Below are positions 1 through 12,704 of a stretch of 64,000 nucleotides of DNA, in pieces; the first letter of the stretch is position 1, and each line of letters opens with the position of its first letter. The stretch lies in contig NZ_JAFCGY010000005.1 in NCBI RefSeq assembly GCF_016836705.1, positions 124,001 through 188,000 of the forward strand, read 5' to 3'. The notes below the pieces were generated by a model. The model saw only the letters and a program-made list of their open reading frames with translations. It was not told the origin of the DNA and ran no database searches. The translations under genes were made by a program, and so were the position numbers. This DNA comes from Mesorhizobium caraganae (lineage in GTDB: Bacteria > Pseudomonadota > Alphaproteobacteria > Rhizobiales > Rhizobiaceae).

Positions 1-664
1 TCGGCGAGAAACAGCCGCCGCCAATCATCGTTTTGCGCGTCGCGTTGCTGCTTCATGTCCACATCCCCCGTCGATGGTACGGGTGCGGCCAGACCCAGCC
101 GAGTGCCTATGCGTTGGCACACATTGTCGACTTCGTCGCTAATGTCTTCGTAGAAGACTCGCAACGGCTCGATTCCGGTTCGGGCGAAATAGGCCGCCCA
201 GCGCCCGTTGTTGGCAACTATCTTGGCCAATGACGCCTCGATCGCCCATCTTGAATATAAGGCATCTTTCATGGGTTCCTTGCCGCTGCTCCAAACCCCA
301 TCCTGCATGGCCTGGCGAGCGAGATTGCCTGGCCGAGCAGGTCCTTCCTCTCAAGATGAACCCATATCGGATCGGGGAACCATTCCGAGAGACGAATGTC
401 TTTTTGGAGTCTTTCGAAATGCTCCGGGAAGAGCTTGAAGGCCACCACACCGTTGTCGGTTCTGCCTTTCTCGGCCACCAGCAGACAGCGTTCAGCCGTA
501 GTCACATCAGGCGTGTCCCAATGTCGAAAATACTCGGTGGGGTTGCCTAGCACGCCAGTGCTGCGCAGCTTCCTGCAAAAAAAATTGCTCCCGCTACGTG
601 GTGTGCTGGCAATGATAAGCGTCTTGTGCGGACGCCTCCAACTGGCAGGCGGACTGATCGACAT
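1..664 (-). pseudogene. Stf0-type sulfotransferase, frameshifted and cut by the window edge
   Basis: The first 115 or so residues read as a Stf0-family PAPS-dependent sulfotransferase. A 5'-phosphosulfate-binding loop TPRSGSNFF lies near residue 20, followed by a GNPTEYF segment and a VHLERKDLLGQAISLAR segment. The frame then runs into a stop near 269. From about position 310 the rest of the family fold continues in the next frame: AMQDGVWSSGK, SRWAIEASLAKIV, GRWAAYFARTGIEPLRVFYE, then IGTRLGL, to the window edge. One missing G in the GG run near 311-313 explains the break. Stf0 enzymes sulfate glycans or glycolipids (NodH and trehalose sulfotransferase are relatives), which suits the neighbouring glycan genes. 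Whether this is a true pseudogene or a base-calling error cannot be told here. Confidence 0.8.
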
Positions 665-767
665 GGTAAACAGATACCAACGAGGTCATTGCCGAGTCCA
701 CTTGCTAAATTAGAGGCGCAAGAACCGCCCCGGCGCGAGCCGGGGCGAGCGACAGCCTGTCGGCTGA

Positions 768-973
768 TCATTGTGGCCGCGGATCTGGCCTGTGGCCGGG
801 TTTGTCGCCGCCTCCGCTTTGCCGGCAATCCGGATTGCCCGCGCCGCAGCATTGTCCGTACTGGTCGAGGTTCGGCTTGCCCTTGTCGCATTCCCTTGGA
901 GGTACCGTCTGACACCCGCCAGCACCGAAACGGCGATGGCGGCGAGAAAGACGTTTCTTGAATTGATAAACAT
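768..973 (-). pseudogene. small lipoprotein, frame broken at the lipobox
   Basis: The ATG at 973 has a strong AAGGAG site eight bases upstream and starts a signal-peptide-like stretch, MFINSRNVFLAAIAVSVLAG. In that frame the next codon is Val, and the rest is an Arg/Ala-rich tail ending at 710. One frame over, the sequence goes on as CQTVPPRECDKGKPN, then a Cys-rich segment with QCCGAGNPDC, and stops at 768. Restoring one G in the GGG run at 915-917 gives LAGC, a textbook lipobox, exactly at the junction. I infer a roughly 68-residue Cys-rich lipoprotein with a one-base deletion. No known function. Confidence 0.55.
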
Positions 974-1140
974 GGACGTTCTCCTTGATGGACGGCGTTT
1001 GCTACACGGCGCTTGGTCGCGGGCGGCAACGAAATGGTTCACGGGCAAACTGAAATTGCCGGCAAAGCCTTCGCGGCGCAGGCCGGCGAGCGGGCACGAC
1101 AATGCCTGGGACAAATTTTCAGTCGTGACGACCGGGCGCG

Positions 1141-3288
1141 ATGGCTTTAAGGCTGGGGACAGACGCGATGTTCGGGGGGAACAATGCGAGTGACGACATC
1201 GATGATCTCCGACCACTGGCGCGCTCGCTTCGGCGGGTGGCCATGACGTCAACTCCGGCGGAGCGGAAGTCGACCTGGCAACGCATCTACCTCGAGCTCA
1301 AACGGGCGAGGAAATATCTCCAATCGCCAGGTTCAAGCCTTGGCGGCGTGCTGATTGCGGCAAAGCGAACGCTCGAACACAGGCGCGACATCAGGCTTCG
1401 CATCAGGGCGGCGCGTCACGCATACCCTGCCTTGCCGATTGCGCCGCAGAAGGACAGCTTCATGCTCGTCCGCATCATTGGCAACGATCTCGAGCCGCGG
1501 CACCGCAAAGGCCAGTCCTTCGACAATGCCAGCTTCATCCTCGACAATGAGCCTGCCTTTCCTGACTGCGACAAGTTCTGGATCGTCAATCGGATAGCCG
1601 ATCCGGATGAGGAGGCCCGCATCGTCAGGCTGCTGGAGGGCCGCGGCCAGAGCTTTGTGCGCATCCCTTTCGACCTCGAGGCCTATAGCCGGATTGCGTG
1701 GGACATCGACAGGCTGGCGGCAAAGCAACTCCGGTTTTCCGGCAAGAGCGGCCAATCAGCTGAACTCACGCCGGCGCGCTACGAAACGCTCATCAGGCAC
1801 AGCAAGAACCGCTATCTGATGAACAACAACGGCGCCCGCAACAAGGCGCTTGAGATCGCCCGCACGCGGGCGAAGTGGCTGATGCCGTGGGACGGAAACT
1901 GCTATCTGACCGAGCAGGCATTCCGGCAGATACGCGGGGCAATCGAGGCAAGGCCGTATCTGCCCTATGTCATCGTGCCGATGGCGCGCATTGTCGAAAA
2001 CCTGGCTCTGCTCGACGAGAATTTCAAACCGCCGGCCAGGGAAGAGCCCCAGATCATCTTTCGCGCCGATACAACCGAACTGTTCGACGAAGACTATGCC
2101 TATGGCCGCCGGCCCAAGGTCGAAATGCTGTGGCGGCTCGGCGTTCCCGGACCATGGGACCGTTTCCGCGACGACCCGTGGGATTTCCAACGCCCGTCGC
2201 TGGCCCCCGATGCCGGGCTTTTCCACAAGGCCGGCTGGGTGGCGCGCCTGGATTCCGGGCGCTCGCATCTGGAAATCGGCAAGGCCGGTTTCGTCGCCCG
2301 CTGGAGCAGCCGCGACGAAGCCATCGTCGATATGATCGACCGCTGCGATGCCCTGGCGACCGCCGCCAGGCTCGACCCGTCGCGCCTGGTTTTTTACGAC
2401 GACGCTGTTCTTGCAGCAGTATCCCAAGGCAATGACGTCGAGCTTCGCCGCCATCTCGAGACTGCCGCGAGCGAGGTGCTCGCCCGCGCTCGTCGCACCG
2501 ATCTCCATCAAGCGGGCGATCCTGCCCGCCTGCGCCATGTCCTGCACGACGCCACCGTGCTGGCGCTGGCGGCGGCCGTGCTCGGTGAGCAGCGCTTTGC
2601 CGCCGATGCCGCGCAATGGATACGCACATGCTTCATCGACCCCGGCACAAGGATGAACCCGTCTCGCGCAAAGCAAGGTATCTTCGAGCTCGGTGGTCTC
2701 CACTTCTTTCTCGATGCCATCCGCCTTGTCGAGCGGGCCGGGGCGCTGACCGGGCGGGACCGGGAGGACTTCCGGACCTGGCTTGGCGGCTGCGGCAAAT
2801 GGCTGGCCGCCGTACCGGCGACGGAGTTTGGCAAGCACGGTGTCCTCAGTGATCTTCAGCGTACATCGATCGCAATGTTTCTGAACGACGGCGCAACGCT
2901 GGCCAGGGTCCGCCTCCAGGCCCGCGAAAGGCTGGCAGCCGAGATCGCACCCGACGGCTCGTTTTTGAACGAAACGTCCAACCTGCACGACGCCATGTTC
3001 GCCTTGCAGGGCTGGACAGCCCTGGCGCGGGTCTTGTCCGCGGTCGGCGACGATTTGTGGCGGCACCAGGCTGCCGAGGGACAGTGCCTGGTCACGCCGC
3101 TGCGCCGGTTTGCAGCCGATATCGGCAGGCAAGATATTGAGACCATCGATCGGGATCTGGCTCGGCCACTGCTGTTGGATCTCGCATGCCACGACCCCGC
3201 GACGCCAGCGCTTGATGTCAGCCCCGGGAGATCGCTTTTCCATCCCGACCAGGGCATCGCGCCGTTCTGGGTCTGGCGAAGGCAGTGA
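1141..3288 (+). CDS. glycosyltransferase-like / alginate-lyase-like fusion protein
   Basis: A 715-residue protein with two visible parts. Residues about 100-300 look like a GT-A-type nucleotide-sugar transferase: FMLVRIIGND, DKFWIVNRI, GARNKALEIAR, then WLMPWDGNCYLT, where WDGN is the likely acidic metal/nucleotide motif. Residues about 420-690 resemble the alpha/alpha toroid of the alginate lyase family: GIFELGGLHFFLDAIRLV, a WLAAVP-TEFGKHG segment, EIAPDGSFLNETSNLHD and FALQGWTALARV. There is no signal peptide, so it should be cytoplasmic. The start is uncertain: ATGs at 1141, 1168 and 1243 all lack a good ribosome site. It is convergent with the next gene (4 bases between stops). Substrate unknown. 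Confidence 0.6.
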   Translation: MALRLGTDAMFGGNNASDDIDDLRPLARSLRRVAMTSTPAERKSTWQRIYLELKRARKYLQSPGSSLGGVLIAAKRTLEHRRDIRLRIRAARHAYPALPIAPQKDSFMLVRIIGNDLEPRHRKGQSFDNASFILDNEPAFPDCDKFWIVNRIADPDEEARIVRLLEGRGQSFVRIPFDLEAYSRIAWDIDRLAAKQLRFSGKSGQSAELTPARYETLIRHSKNRYLMNNNGARNKALEIARTRAKWLMPWDGNCYLTEQAFRQIRGAIEARPYLPYVIVPMARIVENLALLDENFKPPAREEPQIIFRADTTELFDEDYAYGRRPKVEMLWRLGVPGPWDRFRDDPWDFQRPSLAPDAGLFHKAGWVARLDSGRSHLEIGKAGFVARWSSRDEAIVDMIDRCDALATAARLDPSRLVFYDDAVLAAVSQGNDVELRRHLETAASEVLARARRTDLHQAGDPARLRHVLHDATVLALAAAVLGEQRFAADAAQWIRTCFIDPGTRMNPSRAKQGIFELGGLHFFLDAIRLVERAGALTGRDREDFRTWLGGCGKWLAAVPATEFGKHGVLSDLQRTSIAMFLNDGATLARVRLQARERLAAEIAPDGSFLNETSNLHDAMFALQGWTALARVLSAVGDDLWRHQAAEGQCLVTPLRRFAADIGRQDIETIDRDLARPLLLDLACHDPATPALDVSPGRSLFHPDQGIAPFWVWRRQ

Positions 3289-3292
3289 TAGA

Positions 3293-4759
3293 CTAGATCC
3301 TGATCCCGGCTTTCCAGAGCCGCAGCCGCGCTTTCAACAGCGGGCTGGATTCACGGGTCGCGATCGGCCGGATGTAACGCCTGATCGTCCTGAACAATGC
3401 ATTGGCCGGTTCGGCAGCCTGCGATCTGGCGATCATCTCAAGCGCCTGCTTCAGTTCGCCAAAGTCGTCATGCAGAATATGGGCCGCACAGGCCGTGGCA
3501 TAGGGATGACCGGCCTTCGCCGCGGCAAAATAGGACGCGAAATCCTTGCCCATGGCGTGGCCGTGCACTGTCTTGCGCGACAAGGCCAAAAGCATTGGCA
3601 GCGGTACCTTGGGACGCGCCTCGAACTGCGCCGTCATGCGCGACTTCAGGACGGCTTCGCCTGAAGCGTAGTCCTTCTCGCGAAAATAGGAGGCCACGAT
3701 CTTCAGCGCATAGGCGTCGTTTTCAGGATCGAGCGCGTAGGCCTTGCCGAGAATATCCCTTGCCCTGGCCGGGCTGATGTCGTCCTCAATGTTCAGGAAC
3801 GCCGACAGATAGCCGAACGCCGCTTCGAATGGATGGTAGTCGGACTGATGCCGCTCCAGCTCTTCGAGCATGAGTTGCGCCGCCAGGGGCGGGCTGAACA
3901 GCGCCGTGGTCCTGGTGCGTGGAATGCCGCTCATCACCGACGACACGGATGCGAACACGCTGCTGCCGGCGTAGATCCGCTGGCAACGCGCCAGAAGGCC
4001 CATCTCGAAAAATGCCCTAAGCGTCTCATCCTCGAATTCGTTGGCGCCGAAATCGTCGGTCAGCAACGCGCCGGTTTCCGACCTCAGATAGTCGAGCGTC
4101 GCACGATCCTGGCCGACCAGCAGAGTCGCAATACCCTGTGACGCGAGCTCGGCCACAATCGCCTTGGCCAGCGTGGAAGGGATTACCTTGCCGTTGAAAT
4201 TCAGCATCGAACGGTATTTGCCGCGAACGATATCGCCGCTGCGAAGGTGCAGCCCGGCCATTTGCCCCGGAAATTGACAGGACTGGGCCGCGTGCAGCGC
4301 ATGGTTCACCGGCTCGGCAAAGCCGAGAGTCCTGATCGTTTCGGATGTCGCGATCCGCTTTCCCTTGTCGCGAAAAGACTCTAGAACGTTGAAATCGTTG
4401 CAGAGCCAGCCCCGAAAGAAGCTTCGGCCGGCTGATGCATTCAGGCTTGCGCGGGTGAATTTCCCTTTCTTGAGAACCTCGAGATCCGTCTCTCTGATCT
4501 TTTCGCCCAGCCAGTGTTTCTCGATGAATTCGGGATTAAATATTTTGTCGACCGTATCGACGATGTGAAACGTCTTGTCCGAGACGGCTCTCTTCCAGGT
4601 GAATCCAAAGCGGTGGCCTGTCGCATCGGCAAGCGCCTTTGCATTGACCATGGCCAGAAGCCGGCCGCCCAGCCCGTCATCCCTGGTCGCGGCAATCAAC
4701 TTTGCATGCTGAGGATTGGGATCAGGCCGCGCCGAGGCGGACGTCACCCTTCTCAACAT
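3293..4759 (-). CDS. putative fucosyltransferase-fold (NodZ/GT23-like) protein with helical C-terminus
   Basis: About 488 residues. The N-terminus has DDGLGGRLLAMVNAKALA, like the DGLGDRL segment of NodZ-type enzymes. Further on are GLHLRSGDIVRGK (compare the HxRxGD donor-binding motif of GT23/peptide-O-fucosyltransferases), TLLVGQDRATLDYL and ARCQRIYAGSSVFASVSS, which match the donor half of that fold. The last 180 residues look like Ala-rich helical repeats (Sel1/TPR-like). It lies directly downstream of fcl and gmd, which make GDP-L-fucose, so a fucosyl donor is a reasonable inference. I chose ATG 4759, which overlaps the fcl 3' end by 38 bp; 4777 and a GTG at 4747 are alternatives. Acceptor unknown. 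Confidence 0.5.
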   Translation of the reverse strand: MLRRVTSASARPDPNPQHAKLIAATRDDGLGGRLLAMVNAKALADATGHRFGFTWKRAVSDKTFHIVDTVDKIFNPEFIEKHWLGEKIRETDLEVLKKGKFTRASLNASAGRSFFRGWLCNDFNVLESFRDKGKRIATSETIRTLGFAEPVNHALHAAQSCQFPGQMAGLHLRSGDIVRGKYRSMLNFNGKVIPSTLAKAIVAELASQGIATLLVGQDRATLDYLRSETGALLTDDFGANEFEDETLRAFFEMGLLARCQRIYAGSSVFASVSSVMSGIPRTRTTALFSPPLAAQLMLEELERHQSDYHPFEAAFGYLSAFLNIEDDISPARARDILGKAYALDPENDAYALKIVASYFREKDYASGEAVLKSRMTAQFEARPKVPLPMLLALSRKTVHGHAMGKDFASYFAAAKAGHPYATACAAHILHDDFGELKQALEMIARSQAAEPANALFRTIRRYIRPIATRESSPLLKARLRLWKAGIRI

Positions 4760-5690
4760 GGCTGAGAAACCACGCATATGTCTGTTCCAATCCACGGCGA
4801 AGCACGTAGCGCGGGCGCCATCCCGTTGCAAACAGCCGCGACACATCCATCAGCTTGCGCGGCGTGCCATCCGGCTTGGTCGTATCGAAGGCGATCGTAG
4901 CCTCGACGCCGGCGACGGATGCGACGGTTTGGGCAAGCTCGGCAATGGTGACATCCTCTCCCGAACCGACATTGACGTGGCCGTCGCCGGTATAATTCTT
5001 CAACAGCCAGACCAGCGCATCGGCAGCGTCGTCGACATGCAGGAATTCGCGCCTCGGCGTGCCCGAGCCCCAAACCTCGAGGCTGGTGGCGCCGCTCAGC
5101 GCCAGCGCATGCGCCTTTCGCATCAGAGCCGGCACGACATGGCTGCTCTGAAGGTCGAAATTGTCGCCTGGGCCGTAAAGGTTGGCCGGCATCGCCGAGA
5201 TGTAATCGACGCCGTACTGGCGCCGATAGGCCTGGCACAGTTTAAGCCCGGCGATCTTGGCGATCGCATACCATTCATTGGTGGGCTCGAGCGGGCCGGT
5301 CAGCAGTGCATCTTCCGGAATCGGCTGCGGCGCGAGCTTGGGATAGATGCAGGACGAGCCGAGAAACAAGAGCTTGCCAACCTCGCTGCGAAAGGAGCTG
5401 TCGATGACATTGCTCTGCATGACCAGGTTGTCCTGCAGGAAATCGACCGGGAACCGGTGATTGGCCAGGATGCCGCCAACCTTGGCGGCCGCCATCACCA
5501 CCGCATCCGGCCGGTGCTCGGCCATCCAGCGCCGCACGCCGGCCTGGTCGAGCAGGTCGAGCCTGTCGCGCGATACCGTGAGCACCTCGCAATCCTCGCT
5601 CGCCAGCCGTCGCACGACGGCCGAACCGACCATGCCGCGATGCCCGGCGACGAAGACACGCTTGCCTTTCAGCTCAAATGTCACGTCCAT
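4722..5690 (-). CDS. fcl: GDP-L-fucose synthase
   Basis: A 322-residue extended SDR epimerase/reductase that converts GDP-4-keto-6-deoxy-D-mannose to GDP-L-fucose with NADPH. Visible: the nucleotide-binding loop GHRGMVGSAVVRRL (residues about 16-29), AAAKVGGILAN, LGSSCIYPK, the catalytic Tyr-x3-Lys in WYAIAKIAGLKLC, and MPANLYGPGDNFD, all characteristic of Fcl/WcaG (NolK in rhizobia). Length is normal. It starts 9 bases after the gmd stop, so the two are surely one transcript. It overlaps the start of the putative fucosyltransferase-like gene. Confidence 0.95.
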   Translation of the reverse strand: MDVTFELKGKRVFVAGHRGMVGSAVVRRLASEDCEVLTVSRDRLDLLDQAGVRRWMAEHRPDAVVMAAAKVGGILANHRFPVDFLQDNLVMQSNVIDSSFRSEVGKLLFLGSSCIYPKLAPQPIPEDALLTGPLEPTNEWYAIAKIAGLKLCQAYRRQYGVDYISAMPANLYGPGDNFDLQSSHVVPALMRKAHALALSGATSLEVWGSGTPRREFLHVDDAADALVWLLKNYTGDGHVNVGSGEDVTIAELAQTVASVAGVEATIAFDTTKPDGTPRKLMDVSRLFATGWRPRYVLRRGLEQTYAWFLSHVEKGDVRLGAA

Positions 5691-5699
5691 CGGCCTGCC

Positions 5700-6770
5700 T
5701 CACGCGGAGCGGCTGTTCTGCCGCGTGCCGCCGGCCGCGCGCGCCAGATCGGCCTGCACCATTTCCGCCACAAGGTCCCTGAACCCGGTCGTGTGCGACC
5801 AGCCAAGTCTCGCCTTGGCCTTGGCGGGGTCGCCAAGCAAAAAGTCGACCTCGGTCGGCCGAAAATAGCGCCGATCGATACGCACCAGGACCGTGCCCGA
5901 GCCGGCATCGACACCAACTTCGTCGACACCCTCGCCTTGCCAGCGGATGCTCCGTCCGGTCTCGGCAAAGGCCAGTTCGACAAATTCGCGCACCGAATGC
6001 GCCTCGCCGGTCGCCAGCACGAAATCGTCGGCTTCGCTGTGCTGCAGAATGCGCCACATGCCTTCTACGTAGTCGCGCGCATGGCCCCAGTCACGCCTGG
6101 CGTCGAGATTGCCGAGATAGAGCGTGTCCTGCAGGCCGTGTTGGATCGAGGCGACGGCTCGGGTGATCTTGCGGGTGACGAAGGTTTCGCCGCGCGTCGG
6201 GCTTTCGTGGTTGAACAGGATGCCATTGGCGGCGAACATGCCGTAGGCTTCGCGGTAATTGACCGTGATCCAGTAGGCGTAGAGCTTGGCCGCAGCATAG
6301 GGCGAGCGCGGATGGAAGGGCGTCGTCTCGCTTTGCGGGACCTCGCGCGCCTTGCCGTAAAGCTCCGAGGTCGAGGCCTGGTAGAAACGCACCGATTTTT
6401 CCATGCCGAGGATGCGGATCGCCTCCAGCAGCCTGAGCGTGCCCAACGCATCGGCATTGCCGGTGTATTCGGGCGTCTCGAAACTCACCTGGACATGGCT
6501 CTGGGCGCCGAGATTGTAGATCTCGCTCGGCCGCGTCTCCTGCACGAGGCGAATAAGATTGGTTGCGTCGGTCAGGTCGCCATAATGCAGGAAAAAGCGC
6601 GCACCGCGCTCGTGCGGATCGACATAGATGTCATCGACGCGCTCGGTGTTGAACGAGGACGAGCGGCGTTTGACGCCATGGACAATATAGCCCTTCTGCA
6701 GAAGCAAATCTGCAAGATAGGCCCCGTCCTGCCCGGTTACACCGGTGATGAGCGCCACTTTTTCCGTCAT
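5700..6770 (-). CDS. gmd: GDP-mannose 4,6-dehydratase
   Basis: A 356-residue dehydratase for the first step from GDP-D-mannose to GDP-L-fucose. It starts [20 protein letters not shown], with the Rossmann loop GVTGQDG. It also shows [17 protein letters not shown], the catalytic YxxxK in [29 protein letters not shown] and [15 protein letters not shown], all diagnostic of Gmd (NoeL in rhizobia). An upstream ATG at 6788 would add six residues, but E. coli Gmd starts close to the KVALITG segment, so 6770 is preferred. Neither start has a strong ribosome site. Its partner fcl follows directly. Confidence 0.95.
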   Translation of the reverse strand: MTEKVALITGVTGQDGAYLADLLLQKGYIVHGVKRRSSSFNTERVDDIYVDPHERGARFFLHYGDLTDATNLIRLVQETRPSEIYNLGAQSHVQVSFETPEYTGNADALGTLRLLEAIRILGMEKSVRFYQASTSELYGKAREVPQSETTPFHPRSPYAAAKLYAYWITVNYREAYGMFAANGILFNHESPTRGETFVTRKITRAVASIQHGLQDTLYLGNLDARRDWGHARDYVEGMWRILQHSEADDFVLATGEAHSVREFVELAFAETGRSIRWQGEGVDEVGVDAGSGTVLVRIDRRYFRPTEVDFLLGDPAKAKARLGWSHTTGFRDLVAEMVQADLARAAGGTRQNSRSA

Positions 6771-6875
6771 TGCCGCATTCGTCCGCATCTAATCCCGGCA
6801 ACGGAATACAGATTTGACGCGAGAACGCAAATCCCCCACACGGGGAATACTTTTCAGTCAACGATTGCGTTGTGC

Positions 6876-8030
6876 TCAGACACCCGCGACCGCGCAGAAA
6901 TGCTTCATCCTGGCCAACGCAAGCGCGGGATCGGCGAGCAAACCTGCCTGGTCGGCAAGGCGGAAGATATCGGCATAGTGCAGGATACCGCGCGCCGACT
7001 GCATGCCGCCGACCATTGTGAAATGATCCTGATGGCCGTTGAGCCAGGCCATGAAGACAATGCCGGCCTTGTAGTACTCGGTCGGCGCCTCGAAGATTTT
7101 GCGCGACAGTGGCACCGTCGGCGCCATCAGCGTGTCATAGCCGGTGCGGTCACCGTCAGCCAGTTTCGACAGGGCGGCATTGGCGACCGGGGCGATGGCG
7201 TCGAATATGCCGAGCAAGGCATGCGAGTGACGTTTCCCGTCGCCTGCGATCAGTTGGGGGTAGTTGAAGTCGTCGCCGGTGAACATGACGACGCCGTCAG
7301 GCAGCCGGTTGCGTAAGGCGACTTCCTTGCCGGCATCGAGCAGGGAAATCTTTATCCCCTCGACCTTGCCGGCATGGCGCTCGATGATGGCGACGACGGT
7401 GTCGAGCGCAGTCTCGAAATTCTCACTGCCCCAATAGCCCTTCAGTGCCGGATCGAACATGTCGCCCAGCCAGTGCAGGATGACCTTGCCGGCGGCCTGG
7501 CTGAGGATGCGGTCGTAGACCCTGATATAATCATCCGGACCCTCGGCGACCGCGGCCAGCGCCCGGCTGGCCATCATGATCGCCTTGCCGCCCTGCCCTT
7601 CGATGAAAGCGAACTGCTGCTCATAGGCGGCGATCACGTCATCGAGCGTCCTGGCAGCCGCCGGCATCAGATGATCGGTGCCAGCGCCCGATGCCAGATC
7701 GGCGCCTTCGACGCTGCGCGCCTCGGCGATCGAGCGCCGGATCAATTCCTGCGCATTTGTCCAGTCGAACCCCATGCCCCGCTGCGAGGTGTCCATCGCT
7801 TCGGCGATGCGGAAGCCGAGCCGCCACAGATGGTGGCGAAACGCCATCGTCCTGTCCCAGTCGACCACAGGCTTCGACCACGGATTGGTCATCGCAAGCG
7901 GGTCGGCGACGACATGCGCCGCGGCATAGGCGATGCGCGGGAAAGCAGCACCTATTCTGGGCTCCACCGGGTCGCCCACCAGCTTGTAGCTGACGCGGCC
8001 GCCATTCTCCGCAGGCAGGGTGATGATCAT
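6876..8030 (-). CDS. DUF993 family protein (dihydrodipicolinate-synthase-like aldolase fold)
   Basis: 384 residues from ATG 8030, which has a GGAGG site five bases upstream. The frame is open further upstream, but that part is the promoter. The sequence matches the DUF993 family, usually described as dihydrodipicolinate synthase-like TIM barrels: TNPWSKPVVDWDRTMAFRHH, GMGFDWTNAQELIRRS, VILHWLGDMFDPAL, GIKISLLD and VVMFTGDDFNYPQLI. A Lys in the KISLLD strand could be the Schiff-base residue (inference). It is divergent from the LacI gene, and each start has the same operator, so both are probably controlled by it. Substrate unknown; probably an aldol/retro-aldol step on an oxidised sugar-like acid. 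Confidence 0.8.
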   Translation of the reverse strand: MIITLPAENGGRVSYKLVGDPVEPRIGAAFPRIAYAAAHVVADPLAMTNPWSKPVVDWDRTMAFRHHLWRLGFRIAEAMDTSQRGMGFDWTNAQELIRRSIAEARSVEGADLASGAGTDHLMPAAARTLDDVIAAYEQQFAFIEGQGGKAIMMASRALAAVAEGPDDYIRVYDRILSQAAGKVILHWLGDMFDPALKGYWGSENFETALDTVVAIIERHAGKVEGIKISLLDAGKEVALRNRLPDGVVMFTGDDFNYPQLIAGDGKRHSHALLGIFDAIAPVANAALSKLADGDRTGYDTLMAPTVPLSRKIFEAPTEYYKAGIVFMAWLNGHQDHFTMVGGMQSARGILHYADIFRLADQAGLLADPALALARMKHFCAVAGV

Positions 8031-8052
8031 GGCAACCTCCGTTTCCGGCACC

Positions 8053-8080
8053 CTATAAATGGAACGTTCCAATAAATCAA
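8053..8080 (-). promoter_or_regulatory. promoter of the DUF993 gene with LacI-type operator in its spacer
   Basis: On the minus strand TTGATT (8080-8075) and TTATAG (8058-8053) are separated by 16 bases. The spacer holds the perfect palindrome TGGAACGTTCCA (8060-8071), a typical LacI-family operator. Repressor bound there would cover both promoter boxes. It sits 30 bases upstream of the DUF993 start. Confidence 0.65.
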
Positions 8081-8210
8081 GAACCTTTATGATTCCTGAG
8101 ATTGAACCGGTCCAAATGTCAAAAGAGGCCAAGAGCCTTTCTGTACATCATATCCATCAATTTTTCGGTCTTCCCCAGAATCCCGATTGACTCTCGTTTG
8201 GCACAGTGAT

Positions 8211-8222
8211 TAGAACGTTCCA
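8211..8222 (+). promoter_or_regulatory. second LacI-type operator, upstream of the regulator gene
   Basis: TAGAACGTTCCA lies 37 bases upstream of the LacI start and repeats the operator at 8060-8071 with one base changed. The flanks also agree (AT before, ATA after). Centre-to-centre distance is 151 bp, so looping between the two sites is possible. A weak TTGGCA at 8198 could be the -35 box. Confidence 0.65.
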
Positions 8223-8258
8223 ATAGATTTTCCAATTCAAGCGGAGGAAACCACCCGT

Positions 8259-11920
<3,662 letters not shown>

Positions 11921-11928
<8 letters not shown>

Positions 11929-12697
11929 GCGCCTCGTCAGCTTCGAGCAGGACGGCGCCATCGGCATCGTCACGCTGCGTCGGCCGGAAAAGTTCAACGC
12001 GTTGGACATTCCGATGTTGCGGGCGCTTGAGACAGCGCTCAACGAAGCCGAGATAGCTGACGGCGTGCGCGTCGTGCTCGTCCGCGGCGAAGGCAAGGGC
12101 TTTTGCGCCGGCGGCGATGTCGAGGCCTGGGCGCAAATGAGCGCCGCCGATTTCCAGGTGCAGTGGGTGCGCTATGGCCACCGCGTCTTCGACCGGCTGG
12201 CAAGGCTCAGGCAACCGACCATTGCGGTGCTGTCCGGCCATGCGCTGGGAGGCGGGCTGGAATTGGCAGTCGCCTGCGATTTCCGCGTCGCCGAAACGCA
12301 GGTGAAGCTCGGCTTGCCCGAAACATCGATCGGCGTGGTCCCCGGCTGGTCCGGCACACAGCGCGCCGTGCGCCGCCTCAGTGCGCAGGTCGTGCGCCGC
12401 ATGGCGCTTGGCGGTGAAGTCTTTGCTGCCCCCGACGCGCTTGCCCTCGGCATCGTCGACCGCGTGGTGGAGACCGGCCAGGCGCTGGCAGAGGCCAAGA
12501 CGTGGGCCGAAAAAATGGCCGAGCGCGGGCCGCTCGCAACCGAAGCCGCCAAGCTGATGATCGCAGTCGCCGAAGGCGAGGAAAGCGCTGCCGCGACCGA
12601 GGCGCTGGCCAGCGGCTTTATTGCCCTGACCGGCGACCTCAAGGCCGGCGTCGGCGCCTTCAAGACGAAGCAAAAGCCGGCCTTTTCGAGATCCTAG
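11921..12697 (+). CDS. enoyl-CoA hydratase/isomerase family protein
   Basis: 258 residues (crotonase fold). The ATG at 11921 has GGAGG five bases upstream and overlaps the CoA-transferase stop by 8 bp. VTLRRPEKFNALD and GEGKGFCAGGDVEAW (oxyanion-hole segment) are present. GHALGGGLELAVACDFRVA is the second oxyanion loop, and LPETSIGVVPGWSGTQRAVR carries the usual Glu and Pro-Gly region. It most likely hydrates or isomerises the CoA ester produced by the preceding transferase. Specificity not determinable. Confidence 0.9.
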
Positions 12698-12704
12698 AGA
12701 AAGC

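Noticed and set aside
1756..3243. 495-codon open frame on the minus strand
   Set aside because: Antisense to the fusion protein at 1141-3288, whose motifs and codon pattern are convincing.
4716..7316. 866-codon open frame on the plus strand
   Set aside because: It lies entirely opposite the minus-strand NodZ-like start, fcl, gmd and DUF993 genes. Its sequence is rich in His, Arg and Gly, as expected of antisense frames in high-GC DNA, and shows no family motif.
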